DNA of 64,000 nt from NCBI RefSeq assembly GCF_004193775.1, contig NC_041010.1, positions 40,785,562 through 40,849,561 on the forward strand, given 5' to 3'. The first letter of the stretch is position 1. Every line of letters starts with the position of its first letter. This DNA is from Glycine soja (Eukaryota; Streptophyta; Magnoliopsida; Fabales; Fabaceae). Positions 18,365-31,608 of the stretch are shown piece after piece. The notes under the pieces were generated by a model. That model was not told the DNA's origin. It worked only from the letters and a program-made list of their open reading frames with translations, and did no database searches. Both the position numbers and the translations under genes were made by a program.

Positions 18365-18582
18365 GATTTAGCTCTGCTCTTTCTATCATGTCATCATCAT
18401 CGTGTTCATGTGTTTAATCAATTGAACTGAACAACCCCACTCCTTGAGCTTGCAATTTGGTCACAGCAGAAGAAGATTACTTAAACCATAAGCAAAGAGC
18501 CAAACATTGTAATAAATCTCATCATCATTCCCACCGAATAAAAAATGACGCACATTCAATTTGTCTGATTCAAGGGCCCAAG

Positions 18583-18603
18583 AGAGAGAGAGAGAGAGAG
18601 AGA
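18583..18603. repeat. (GA)n microsatellite
   Basis: About ten GA units upstream of the NAT gene, probably in its promoter or leader. Runs of GA/CT are common in plant core promoters and can bind BPC/GAGA-binding proteins. Confidence 0.7.
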
Positions 18604-18845
18604 ATGGAAACAAGCTTCCTCACTCATTCAGCTGCTACACTACACTCCACTTAACACCTCCTTTATCAACGGTCATTCCATAGGGACGTTTCGGTAAATT
18701 CCTCTCCCTCCTTCGTTCCACGGTCGCTTTCAACTGTTTCACACTGAACTCTCTTGTTCGTTTTCACACCATTTTGCTTCCACTGTGCCTCCAAAAGTCT
18801 CATCTTTCTTTTTTATACCGAACTGGGTAGAGTTCATCAGTGACA

Positions 18846-21800
18846 ATGGAAACTGGGTCGAACTCAGAATCATTGAACAGAAACGTGGCGATGAGTGTGA
18901 GGGGTAGCACTGGGAAGAAGAAACAGCAGGGAGGTGTTACTCTAGCAGGCAAAAAAGTGGACCCTTTTGTGCCGAGAAGCGAGCACAACCCGAGAGAGTT
19001 ACGGTCGTGGGCGAAAAGAACAGGTTTTGTGTCAGATTACTCTGGGGAAGCAGGGTCAAGTGGAAGTGCAAAGTTTGAAGCTTTAGAGAGGAGAGGAGGA
19101 GGGTCATCTCCGAAGATAGAGATAGATCCGGTGGTGGGGAGAACGAGGCAAAACGAGATCGAACAAGAGACTCATGGAGGAGCAATGAGGGGTGAGAATG
19201 GTGCTGTTTTGGATGGGAGAGGGAGGAAAGAGAAGGAGAATGAGGGTTGTGAGAGGAAAGTTGGTTTCAATGGGAATGGGAATGGGCATGGAGTTTCTGC
19301 AGTGGCTCCTGTGAATGAGGAAAAGGAGGGGGAGGAGGGAAATGGGGATGTTAAGGTCAGTGTGCTTCATGAAGGGGAGGAGGTTGCTGATGGAGGGTGG
19401 CAGGGACCGTTGGGATTGAAGTGCGGGCTCAAAGAGAATCCCGGGATTGGTTAGTTTGTGTTCTTCTTTTTTACCCTTGATTTGTTTGGTTTTTTAGTGT
19501 ATGTTTTAGAGAATGCTTGTTTTGGATGGTTTGAAAATTTTCTGGTTGGACTTGAATGCGTGTGTCTGTGGAAAAATTCATGTCTCTAGGGAGTGTGCTT
19601 TTTTTTTATCTTTATAATTTTTGAGTTGGATAATGCTGCATGTTCAGCAATGTGAATGCCTGAATGGTATGTTGCTAACCTCCTTTTTTTGGATGTTCTG
19701 AAGCTCATCAATAAGTTCATTTATATCTTCGTGAATTGGTCTGCGGGTGATGAGTACTATCTTGTTTAAGAATAGAGGGAGGATGGTGTGAGTGTTATTT
19801 GGATTGGATTTTGGCATAAATGCCATCAACTGCTTTAATCTCTCTAGTTGCTACTGTTCTTTTCCATGACTGATTGCGGATCCCTTCCATAGAGGAGACT
19901 CTCCAATTTACAGGATAGAATATGAATGTGAAAAAAATTAGGAAAGAGAGAGAAAAAGAATGTCTACAATTTACAGGAATTTATAGAATTATTTACCCAG
20001 GCATGGAAAGCTAAATTCCATGCCCTTCCCCCTCATAAACATGATCTTTATCTTAGAATATTAGTCTTCAGATCACGTCGTTGTAAATTGCCAAAAAATT
20101 ATTACCTCTTTTTCATTTACATCTTTGCATTCTCAACTGCAGTACCTCTTATCTATTATGGCCTGCAGCACTATCTATCGTTGGTTGGTTCTCTTGTATT
20201 GATTCCATTAGTCATGGTACCTGTCATGGGTGGAACAGATGTAAGCATATGCTCTTATTTACTGTTTATTGCCTGCTACTTTAAGAAAATTGATAGTTTT
20301 TCATATTCTTATCTATTCATTTTACATTAATTGCTGATCACAGAAGGATACTGCTACCGTAATTTCTACAATACTGTTTCTTTCTGGCATCACAACTATA
20401 CTGCACTCCTACTTTGGTACCCGACTGCCTTTAGTTCAAGGGAGCTCATTTGTGTATTTAGCACCAGCATTAGTTATCATAAATGCTCAAGAATATCGGA
20501 ATCTTACTGAACATGTAAGTTCATTTACTTATTTGACAGACGCAAAATGTTAATTCATTAACACATCACTCTCAGTCTCTTTCAGTTTAGGCATTAAAAA
20601 TAATATTAAGTTATCTAAATCCATAAACTATCTGCACTTTGAAATGCAAGTACTTCAGAGAATGTAGTTAGGAGTTAATTTTCACATGACTTGTTTACTG
20701 TTTAAAGTTTAAATTTATATATATTTGAATCACCGGCATAATTTTCCCTTTATTCTTTCTGCTATTATGTATCTGTTAACTCTTAACAGACTTCTGCATT
20801 GTCAGTTTTTGTCAGCAGAATATGAACCTTTAACCTGTTGTTGATAAATCACATGAAAATTTTACTTTTATTCTATTAGTTGTTATATATTGTCAGTTTA
20901 CATATTGAAGCTTGCATATTTTAATTGCAGAAATTTAGACACATAATGAGGGAACTCCAAGGAGCTATAATTGTTGGTTCAGTATTCCAATGTATCCTGG
21001 GATTTAGTGGTTTAATGTCTATTCTACTCAGGTAAGAAGTTACATGTCATATCTTATGTTCATAAATATTATCTTGCATTCAATTTAGTAAAATTTTATA
21101 TTTTGTTTGTTTGCTGCTCTGTTGCCCTGCTTAATATTTATGGTGTGACACATACGCATAAAAGGAACTTGCATTGATCAATTAAGTTATAGAAGCTACT
21201 GAACTTTTATCGAAAGAGAGTTGTAAAGACTTGAGTCTAATCTGTTCCTTACAATTGTAGGTTAATCAACCCAATTGTGGTTGCCCCAACTGTTGCTGCT
21301 GTAGGTTTAGCATTCTTCAGTTATGGTTTTCCACAAGCAGGCTCATGCCCCGAAATTACCATTCCACAGATAGCGCTGGTTCTAATATTCACTCTGGTGA
21401 GTCATGCATGCATTTCAAGCAGCACCAATCCAGGATATTTGGTATCAGAAATGGTTTTCTAATTGTTATAATTTGTAAAATTTCTTCTTGTATGGTATCA
21501 TGGGCTTTTTTTTATTATTAAACGATTTCAATTTTCAGCAGTGTTCAAAAACTCATTATTACTTTTTTTTTTGTCTTGTTTGAAGTATCTTCGAGGAATA
21601 TCTATCTTTGGGCGCCACTTATTTCGAATTTATGCTGTAAGTATCTTAAATTAATATGTTACTTGTTCTTTTTTCATATTGATGAGCTATGTCATGCTTT
21701 CATTATAGTTTTTCTTATGTGAGTAATTGTGGACAGCGCTGACTAAGTCCTCCCTTTAGCATGTGCGTGTATAAGAAAAAATTCTTATAACATACTTTTT

Positions 21801-23651
21801 TAATATTTTCAGGTTCCCTTGAGTTTGACAATAATTTGGATATATGCATCCTTTTTAACAGCTGGGGGAGCATATAATTACAAAGGATGCAATCCAGATA
21901 TACCAAGTTCAAACATTCTGTTGGATGCATGTAGAAAACATGCGTATACCATGAAGCATTGCAGGACTGATGTTTCCAATGCATTGTCTACTGCTGCATG
22001 GGTCAGAATTCCTTACCCTTTACAATGGGGTATCCCTATTTTCCATTTTAGGACTTCCATAATCATGGTCATAGTGTCACTGGTTGCCTCTGTGGATTCA
22101 GTAAGTATCATATTTAAATGCTTGCAATTGCAAATTATCATCTGTTTTAGACTGAAATTCAAAATGGAGTTAGCAAAATCTTCATAAATGTTAAAGATAT
22201 GTCTTAAATTAAAGAAAGTTGTTCACATGCACACCCACTCACAGAACTATCCTCATTTGTATGGGTTTAGGCAAACTCAAGGTCCCCGCCCTCTGAATAT
22301 GATTGATTTTCTTAGACTTGAAAGGCATGATTATTGTCATTTAAATATTATGATGAATTTTCATGTAGAAAGCAAGGATCAAACCAATTACATAGGAGAT
22401 TATACTGTAATTGTAACTATGTAAACGACATATCCTTTTTCCAGGTTGGAACTTATCGTGCTACATCTCTGCAAGTTAACTCGAGGCCTCCAACTCCCGG
22501 AGTTGTGAGCCGAGGAATTGCACTTGAGGGTTTCTGTAGTATATTGGCTGGTCTTTGGGGTTCTGGTACCGGCGCAACAACCTTGACAGAAAACACGCAC
22601 ACAATTGACATCACAAAGGTGGCAAGTCGGAAGGTAGTGGTAGTTGGAGCAGCTTTCGTGATCCTGTTCTCATTTATAGGTAAAATAACAACACTTTGAG
22701 ACAAAAATCCATAATTGAATTCAATATTCTTGTCCAACTTTCCTTTCCATCATTTTGGTGCATTTGAGTCTCAAAATATGACTGTTAATATAAGATAGAT
22801 TGTGTGTAACACACAGGCTATTTTGTTGTCTTGTCCAATCTCTATTGTTTGCTTGTTTTTGTAGGGAAAGTGGGTGCCCTTCTTGCTTCCATTCCACAGG
22901 CCTTGGCTGCTTCTGTACTGTGTTTCATGTGGGCTCTTACTGCAGCATTGGGCCTCTCAAATTTACAGTATAGTAAATCAGCCAGCTTTAGGAACATAAC
23001 AATAGTTGGCGTTTCGCTGTTCCTTGGCATGTCCATCCCTGCTTATTTTCAACAATACCAGGCCGAGTCAAGTCTGATACTGCCCAGTTATCTGGTTCCT
23101 TATGCAGCAGCATCAAGTGGGCCATTCCGTTCAGGCATTAAACAAGTAAGTACATTTTTCCGTAAATGTAAAAAATGAAAAATCAAAGGAACAAACAAAA
23201 GAAAGGCTGTCTGTATAGCTTATAATTGAATATGTCAATTATTAATTAAGTTTGACTTAGTTCACAAGCCTCTGACATCCTAGCGGATTTATCCTGATTG
23301 AAACTGGTATCATGTAAATTTGTCCTTAATGACAAATCTTTACTTTTGCTTGATTTTCTTGTAAATTCAGCTATAACTTGTTTCCTCTTCTGATGAATAT
23401 GAGCTAACCTATCATTTTCTATGTTCAAGCTTGATTTTGCAATCAATGCTCTTATGTCCTTGAACATGGTGGTTACACTGTTGGTGGCATTCCTACTGGA
23501 CAACACCGTCCCTGGCAGTCAAGAAGAACGAGGGGTGTATTTATGGTCGCAAGCTGAAGACATTGTCACTGATCCCTCACTGCAATCCGAATATTCGCTG
23601 CCAAAGAAAGTTGTGCGGTGTTGTTGTTGCTTCAAATGCTTGGGAGTCTAA
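18846..23651 (+). CDS. Nucleobase-ascorbate transporter, NAT11/NAT12 type
   Basis: CDS join(18846..19449, 20143..20240, 20344..20514, 20931..21031, 21261..21396, 21586..21636, 21813..22100, 22445..22679, 22865..23145, 23430..23651), 728 residues. The start METGSNSES is the first in-frame ATG. Residues 1-200 are a hydrophilic, Gly/Glu/Lys-rich cytosolic extension with RSWAKRTGFVSDYSGE, a hallmark of the long NAT11/12 subgroup. A multi-spanning membrane domain follows: YYGLQHYLSLVGS, QGSSFVYLAP (from about residue 266), VVAPTVAAVGLAF, and the NAT signature region ENTHTIDITK (532-541). In that signature the glycine of the canonical NAT motif is replaced by His, which I recall as normal for this subgroup. 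The C-terminal half has SIPQALAASVLCFMWAL and NTVPGSQEERGVYLW, and the protein ends in a Cys-rich KVVRCCCCFKCLGV. Relatives are proton- or sodium-coupled purine/ascorbate permeases, but the substrate of this clade is not established. Convergent with the PUB50-like gene. Confidence 0.94.
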
Positions 23652-24246
23652 TGCTTGGTTCACTCTCAAATTTTAATCCTGGTAACATTCCTTCAAGAAA
23701 AAGGCCACTCCTGGGATATGTCTATTATTCCTTTATTCTCTTCCGTGGGACTAGAAGATGTTGCTGTTCATGAGGACGAAGGTAAATTATACAAGGATGT
23801 GTAATATAACTATAGTGACATTAGATTGATGATAGACTTAGACTGATTACTTATAGCTATAGAATATTTATTATGCTTGGAAAATTTCATAGTTGATAGT
23901 TGTTTCACACGTCAAGTGTCTGCTGAAAAAAAAATGTACTCTCGTATTTATGTTTTTTTATCAATAAATATTCCATTTTTTCAGTTTCACATTGAGTTAA
24001 TACTTGAAAGAGTTGTAGCGAGTCACTGTCAAAGGAAAGAATGGTAAGTCAAAGATTAGAAAGATTTAGACTTGAATCTGCCCATGACTCACCAATTCAA
24101 TTGGTTGCTTTTTAAGTAATAAGTGTCTTAGAGTTTATGTTGTTAGTATTTCTCTTGAGCTAATGGTCTATTAGTGGAACTGCGAATAAAAAAATCAGTC
24201 ACAACCCTTATTTTATCTGTACATATGATCTAATGAAATAAAAGAA
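23652..24246. other. 3' UTR of the NAT gene and spacer
   Basis: Probable 3' UTR of the transporter, with AATAAA at 23963-23968 about 310 bases after the stop, followed by AT-rich spacer up to the inverted-repeat element at 24247. No ORF is supported. Confidence 0.55.
23963..23968 (+). terminator. Probable poly(A) signal of the NAT gene
   Basis: AATAAA about 310 bases downstream of the transporter stop codon, in T-rich context. Plant poly(A) signals are loose, so other sites may also be used. Confidence 0.4.
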
Positions 24247-24601
24247 GGTTAAATTAGTATTTTGATTCTTTAATTTATTATTTAGGTTTAATTTGATCCT
24301 TTAATATTTTTGGGTTTAATTTAATTTTTTAATTTTTTAAATCGATTTAATTTGATTTTTCAGTCTAAATGGTAAGAAATTGTATCTAATGATGATTCAA
24401 AACTGTCACTAAATGATTTTAAACTGTCACAATATATATATTTTTTTAAAAAAAAAGAATCGATTTTAAAAATTAAAGGACCAAATTGAAAAGAAAAAAA
24501 AATAATTAAAGAACTAAATTGAATTAGTTTTAAAAATTAAAAAACTAAATTAAACTTAAATAATAAATAATAAATTAAAGGACAACAATACTAATTTAAC
24601 C
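24247..24601. mobile_element. MITE-like fold-back element with long inverted repeats
   Basis: The element starts ggttaaattagtattttga and ends ctaatttaacc, and the arms stay complementary for well over 50 bases: ctttaatttattatttaggt and gtttaattt in the left arm, their reverse complements in the right. Flanks are ataaaagaa (24238-24246) and taaaaagaa (24602-24610), a possible 9-bp target-site duplication with 7 of 9 matches. It is about 355 bp with no coding capacity. Length, long inverted arms and 9-bp flanks fit a Mutator-type MITE. It sits between the converging 3' ends of the NAT and PUB50-like genes. Confidence 0.75.
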
Positions 24602-24630
24602 TAAAAAGAATTCAGTACTAATGTGTAACT

Positions 24631-27600
24631 CTAGGTTGATTTGTTGGTCTGCCAGTCCTGAATTAGGGAACGAAGGGTGTGATTAGGGGTGAGGAATGTG
24701 TGCTTCAGCCTCAAATTTGTCATTGGTGATGTGTCACGCCCCGACTGCAGCCAGTGTTCTATTGCTTCTAGCTCATAAGAAAATCCATCTGCTGCCACGT
24801 GTGGGTTTGTCATTGCCTCCTGCAGAGTCAACAACACAAGAACACAACCTTAAGTTCAAGGATTATTACCAAACATAAAATGTAACTCCACTTTTGCCTG
24901 TTTGTATGTGCGGGACTCAACATATGATCATTCTTGATATCACTAGGCTAGTGGCTTTTTCGAATTTCATCAGGATTAGTCATGCAATTTTGCAACATAC
25001 AATATACATTACAAATAAATAAAGGAAAAATCATATCTAGCTGGCCAGGAGAAATATTTATGTATATTATACTTAGGTTAGGTCCTTATATAAAATAAAT
25101 TAAACTTCTTTTATAAAGTAAAACCAACTAATACATCTAACTTTTATAGATTTTTTTTATTCATTTAAATCCTCTAAAAGATAAGGTGCGCATAGGTTAA
25201 TTTTAGTTAGTTCCTCTCAAAAAAAGCTTAATTTTAGTTGAAGAAATTTAATACTATATTTGATCTTTTTATTTTCTTTGACAATAAATACTCATGGAGA
25301 AGTTTATCCAAATATACTCTGACTTATATAAAAATTAAAATATCGAGAGACTAACCTGAAGTATGGGGCAAAGGAAAACACTAGGCATATCACTGGAACC
25401 TGCCCTATCTATACATCCACCAATAATTGTCTTTGGCCCTTCCCTTTCAACTATTTCATCCCCGTTTCTTCTTATCTCATTGAGTTCCTCTAAAACCCTA
25501 GCAATGCTGAGTTCTGAGTTGGGTTTGGCTTTGATGGACATGCACCTCATAGCCAGGGCAGCAAGTTCCCTTGCAAGATCCAATGGCCATTGTCCAGCCA
25601 TCTCATCAAGAACACTACCCAAAGCCTTCCTATCCATATCCACTGTCATCACCTCCTCGACGAGCCCGGCCCAATTTCTTCCCGTCAGAAGATGTATCAA
25701 CAAAACCCCTATGGCTTGCAAATCTGACTCAACGTTACATTGCTCATCATGGCATTCAAGAAGCCCAAAGCCCGTGATCTTTGCAACCAAATTGCGGTCT
25801 AAGAGGATTTTTGATGAGCTCAAATGACAATGAATAGCGGGCCTCAACTCAGCTGCATTGAGAAAGCCCAGACCCGAACAAACTTCCGTGGCTATTCGTA
25901 TTCGGTCATGCCATCGTAAGACCCGGTTTCTTCTCCTAGAAAACAGCATGTCACGTAAGCTTCCATTGCCCATGTATTCCAAAACTATGCATTTGGGCTC
26001 GGAGCAAAAGCCTACCATGGCAACCAGATGAGGTTGCCTCATATCACCAAGAAGCCTCACCTGAAAAATGCAGGATAAATTAGTAAATCCAAGCTGAGGA
26101 AGAAGACATTTTATTATTTTTAATATTTTTTTTAAAAAAAAATCTCAAATAGCTAGATTTTTTTTTTGGAAAAAAGACTTAAGATAACCATTTAATTTAG
26201 CATGTTTGATGATGATAATGCGACTCTTATAATTTATTTGGAGTGTCAAAATACGCTGACAAAGTCTGATGGGCTGGCCCATGATCTGTTAAGGGTTGGT
26301 AGGTTAGCAAAATGTTAACCCAATTGAACTTGAAAATGTGTTGGCTCTTGATGAATATTGGAACTCTTGTGTAACAGTGCAAGTTTCTTTAAAAACACTA
26401 AAAGAACTAAAGCAATCACACAAACACTTTGCTTGTAATGGCATGTGCATTATGAATTGAATGTTATTATTATTTTTGAAAATTCAAATATACAAATAAG
26501 CATTACATAAAAATTAATCAAGACTATTGGCATATGTTAGTTGAAAATTATTTAGTAATTTATCGTGTATTACGCAAGTTTCTAGTAAATTAAAATATAA
26601 TAAATCAATGTTACATATTAATATTTAGACCAAACTTTCTTATAAATGTTTTTTAAGTTGTTGTTTAACGAGAACTATACTTTCATTTTAGTAGTTCCCA
26701 TAACAAAAAATAGAATAACATAAACTTTACGTTAAATACTTATATTTGTACCTTGGATTGGAAATGTTGGTGTGACAAAGAAGGAAGCATCTTGATAGCA
26801 ACAGAGGAATGGTTAAAGCGTCCTCTATACACATTAGTCCAATCCCCGCCGGACTTGAACCTGAGGCGGTCGGAGAAGTTATCCGTCGCCAACCGGAGCT
26901 CCTCCTCGGTGTACTCCCTGAATGCGCAGCACGTCATCTCGGCGAGGCTCGCGGCCATTCCGATGGCGTCCTTCTCCTTGCAAAACTCGATCCTCCGATT
27001 GAACACGTCCCTCTGCCGCCTCAGCTCCTCTATCTCCCTCACCATCTCGCTCCTCTCCCCCACCGCCTTCTCCAGCTGCGTCTCCGCCCGCGTCTTCGCC
27101 AACGTCCATATTTGAAGCCTGTTTGAGAGCTCCGATTGAACTTCCGTCAGGGATCTCAGGCTCCTCTTCCTCTCTTCCAGCTCCGTTTTCATCTCCACTG
27201 TTTGCTCTTTCTCTGCGTCTGATTCCTTCTTTAGCTCCTCTCTTGCACTCGCCTCTTCTCGTATTCGACTTTCCAGTTCTTCGGCCTAACAAGTACCAGT
27301 TAATAGATAAGGAATTTACGTGAATTTCATGCCAGAAAAAAAAATTAGATAAATTAACCCCTAGAAGGTATAGTTAGTTAGTCAAATGCTCAAAAGTAAA
27401 ATCAATAATTAATATTAAAAAAAATTGTAATCTTAAATTTTTGTTAGTATTCAAGCAAGGTATCTACATGTGATAATTATGCTAAGTCAGATTAAATTGA
27501 CCAAATTTGAGTAAATTATATGTATCTTCCTCCAAATATTTAACAAGATATTCAAAACTCAAATTTAATATTTTGGTTTAGCTAAAATAGTTCGTGCTAA

Positions 27601-27642
27601 TTTATATATACGCTTGATGGTAGATATAACTTTTAAGAGTTA

Positions 27643-27699
<57 letters not shown>

Positions 27700-30323
27700 G
27701 TCTCCTTAATTTATAAAATAGCTAAACATATTTTATTGAAACAACATACTAATTTTAATTAAAAGAATTTAAAGTATACATTTGGTTTTGTCTTATATTA
27801 TATCTTTTGAATTCTCTATTATAATATATATAGCTTAATAGTGAATTCTTTTCTTCTTAATTACACTTTTTGTTAATTTATTACAACTAAGAAGTATCTT
27901 AATTTAAAGGACATTTTAATTTTTAATTTTCACATGTTACATAATTAACATGCCTAATTTTTTTATTGATATTTTGTTGCTACTATAATGTGTGCTTTTG
28001 GTTCTTTGTGGGACCTCGTGACATTTTTATTAGCTTTTAAACCTTAATCATACTTAAAATACATCTAGGCTAGGTCTCTCCCCCCCTCCACACAAGCTTA
28101 TATGTTGCCAATTAAACTATATTTATTTCAGTAATTTTTTCAATTAAGGTAGTTGTTTGATTACTAATTTCAAGAATTAATTTGATCAATAGACACACAT
28201 TTAAGGGAATAATTTGATGACAAAAGTACTGCACATTTAGAGATCATAAATATAAATTTTATTATTCCAGGCTTAATTAATGTGGCCAATGTTGTATCTT
28301 TCATTTATTGTTTTGACTATTTATTAAAGACGGAGAGAGGAAAGATTTTGCATGTGTTACCAAGTTAAACTGATTTAGAATAGAATATTACCCGACTGTT
28401 GCATAAACAAATTGCCCATTCAGCTTTAGTATGCCTCTCTATATTATCCTTGGCTTCTTTCCTCTTTAATTGGATAATCTTCTGAGCTTCATTAAGCTTA
28501 TTTTTCAGGATCTCAATTTTATCCGCAGCACTCTGAGTAGGACACAAAATTAGGCAATATTTTTGACAAATATTAATACACCATCCACACCATGTGAACT
28601 AACAAAAGGGATCAAAGGCACATATAAATTATATTTTAGTATATTTTCAAACATCTACTATTTAAGAATTTTTTGTTTTTGGGTCCAAAAGCAAACATAA
28701 AAAGCTAATCACGGCTTTAGGGCAAGATCAACATTTGAAAATAGCTTCCGTATCTTGTAAACTAAACCGACCAAAAGTTTGAAAAGGGTGCCCTCAATTT
28801 ATATTACATTATATTCATTTCAAACGCTAACAAGAGTCAAAGTAAGAAATTTTTTTAATTTAAGATATTAGTACACATCAAATTTAGACTTTCACAAACA
28901 GGCGCAAGTTCTTTTTCAATAGTGTACAATAAAAACAAATTTTATCATGCATTTATGTAAAAGTGAAACCAATCATCTAACAACTCTCTAGAAGGAACAA
29001 AACGAAAGGGAACAAAGAAGATAAATATTAGCATTAATCAAGGCCACATATTTTAGAAGTTACCATATCATAATTGTTGTGTTCAGTGACATGTGGCTCA
29101 ATTGGTCCAATCTGTGAGTCGTCATTTTCTAGCACGCAGTTTCCTTCCTCCAAGTTCGAAGACAACAATTCTTGATAGTATTTTTCAATTTCCTGGAGGT
29201 AAAATTCCCACTGGTTTTGGTTCAGAGGGGACTCCAAATTGGTTGAGGAAAGTGATGTACTTCTATCTTGTGAATCGTTGGTTTTGTCATTAAACCACTT
29301 GTCTAACCAATCTTTGAAAGTTACCTTATCTCTCATTCTTGCACTCATGACCCCGCGATCATCCTCCATGATTTTCTCATCATTTTTTCCTCTGAGGAAA
29401 ACTTGCTTCCCTCCACAAATAATGAACAATTCACAGAAGGAAGGCTTGTGCTGATGAACATAGAACAATCCACTAATAGCACCTTTAGATTTCCTGACCC
29501 ATAAGAAAAAAATTGTTAAAGGAAAATAAGAGAATTCAGTATAGCTTGCAAAAAAATTTAGAAGAAAAAGAGCAAGGAAATGAAAGAGTACATGGATGGC
29601 TTCATGAATGAAAATCCCATGACCAATTTGGTTATTCCTAGACCAAAGATCAAGTCTATGACGCGCTTTTGCATAGGTTCATCAAATTTCTCAACTTCAA
29701 GAATCTCTGCTGGCACCTGTAATATGCAGAAACAGAAGACTATAGTTAGACTGAACCACTAACTTCATTTCATATGATCCGAATACAACAACAAAGCCTT
29801 ATGCTACTCTCGTTGAGATCAGTTACACAGATCACACAACAGCATTCAACACGATTAAAAACCAAAGCTTCAGGAATTGGACTAAATCACTATAAACATT
29901 AGATCTGAGTAAGAACACTACTATTGAAGTACTAAAATGTACACACACATACCTTGCCACAAAAAGCAATATACTTGGAAAGCAGCTTGTTGATTTTATC
30001 CTGCTCATCTTTCCTGAGAATTTGTAGTTTCTCCTCACTCACAGATCTTGCAGGAAGTTTCCCAACTGCAACAAAATCACAAAACTAAGCTAAAACCAAT
30101 AAAATTTCAATGCAAACAAACAAACAAAATTAAAGCTGAAACATAACTCCAACTTACATGGTGTATAGACATAATCCTTGGTACTATTGTGTGTGACATG
30201 GAGAACAGCAATGGAAATTGGATGAGAATTCCACTTCTTGAGAGCCCAATTCAAAGTCTTAAGTCCATCTTGCACATCATTACCAACAGCAACGTAGATT
30301 TTCTCGGTTTGGATTGCATCCAT
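24631..30323 (-). CDS. PUB50: USP / coiled-coil / kinase-like / U-box protein, PUB50-like
   Basis: CDS complement join(30158..30323, 29953..30065, 29592..29716, 29064..29493, 28392..28532, 26752..27285, 25356..26060, 24631..24819), 800 residues. Residues 1 to about 165 form a universal-stress-protein-like domain (EKIYVAVGNDVQDGLKTLNW, GLGITKLVMGFSFMKPSM). A linker and then a coiled coil follow (about 279-445). The kinase-like domain (about 447-715) keeps the lysine of VAIK (490) but has HCHL (580-583) in place of HRD and GFG (600-602) in place of DFG. It therefore lacks both catalytic Asp residues and has a degraded glycine loop (SGGDWTNVYRG). The C-terminal U-box (about 727-798: FLCPILQ, NPHVAADGFSYELEAIEHWL, SPMTNLRL, LRSLIQDW) should recruit E2 enzymes, making this a probable E3 ubiquitin ligase. 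Domain order and the degenerate kinase point to the PUB50 branch of class VI plant U-box proteins. Substrates are unknown. Confidence 0.93.
27644..27699. repeat. (ATT)n microsatellite in PUB50-like intron 5
   Basis: About 18 uninterrupted ATT/TAT units inside the 1.1-kb intron between exons 5 and 6 of the PUB50-like gene. A likely length-polymorphic marker. Confidence 0.9.
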
Positions 30324-31608
30324 TTGATTGTTCCAAGCTACAAAAACTTCAATTCCCTATCAACAACAAGAAGAAGCAACCTCAAATCCAATGAATAGCA
30401 TATCACAGTACACACGTATGATAAGGTAGCTTATGAATTGTGTTGATAGAGACTTTAAGATTGTAAAAGGAATAAAGAAAAGGTTTGTGTATGATAATTT
30501 TCAAAGCTTTCTTTTGGGACTTTCACAAGTGTTTGGTTCAAAGACTATTGTATTACTGCTTTAATCGGGATTTCCAAGGGAAGAGTTGAATTGGGGAGGG
30601 CCAGGTTTGGACTTTTATGGCATGTGACGATTGCCAAATGGTGCTGGGGTCGTAGTGTTATGTATCAACTTCTTTGCCATTTGCTTTCATTTCAATGGCT
30701 CCACCATCTACCAAGAATTTACTTTTGTTCTTTTCAGGATTATGATCATACTATATAATAATAAGCCTTGTGAAATTACAAACTTCATAAATACTTGTGA
30801 TTAAAAATGTTGTGTACCCGTTTCAATCTAAATTTAATTGATAAAAACAAAACAAAAGTCAAAATAAGAAATCCTTTGAAAAATACTTTTATACCTAAAA
30901 ATCAAACATGCATATATATTTTCTTTTTATGTTTGCTAATATGAATTATCATGTACAGGATAAGATTTAACGGAAATACTTATTATTGTTTTAATAATTT
31001 GTTTCTTTTATCTCTTTCGCTCTTTAATAATTTGTTTTTTAATTAAAAATAACACTTAAACAAAAAAAAATGTCCTTTTCAGATCTTATCAAGTGACATC
31101 AAAATTATAAGTTGCATAAATTATACAATACGGTGAGATATACGCGTTTTCTGGTAGCTTCACCAGCACCACGTTTAGAAATTTGAGAAGTGTCGCTCAC
31201 TATCTTTACTGGGGTCTAATTTTAATTTTATATATCTCATAATATTTTTCTGAACTATAAAACTATTGATCAAAATTTATAATGAAGTAATTTTAACTTT
31301 TTACTCTTAAAAGGTAGTATGGCTAATTTATTCAATATATCTTACAATATAGTTGATTTAAAAACATTATGAAAATAAAATAGAAATATCACCATTTTTT
31401 TATTAAGTAATCAAGTCTCAACCGTTCTTAATATTTCTTTGAATAAATTATTAGAATGTTCTTTCTTGCTTCTTTTTCTTTCTTTTGTGTAGGAAGAGTA
31501 GTAAGTACAGATTCTCTGAAAATCATAGACTCGTCTCGTTTTTTAACAAAGGCATGTAGCATGCGTGGACACAGTCTACAACCCATAACATAAAAACCCA
31601 ATAAATAT

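Larger units (their letters stand above)
16221..18845. other. Divergent intergenic region between ECD-like and NAT-like genes
   Basis: About 2.6 kb serving as the upstream region of two genes transcribed away from each other. Next to ECD there is a TATA-like element (16349-16356). The middle is very AT-rich with no ORF, and contains the repeats listed separately at 17.7-18.1 kb and 18.3 kb. A (GA)n run at 18583-18603 and a moderately GC-rich leader lie just before the NAT start. Confidence 0.55.

Noticed and set aside
26753..27323. Plus-strand and alternative minus-strand frames over exon 6 of the PUB50-like gene
   Set aside because: They overlap a coiled-coil exon whose frame is fixed by splice junctions on both sides.
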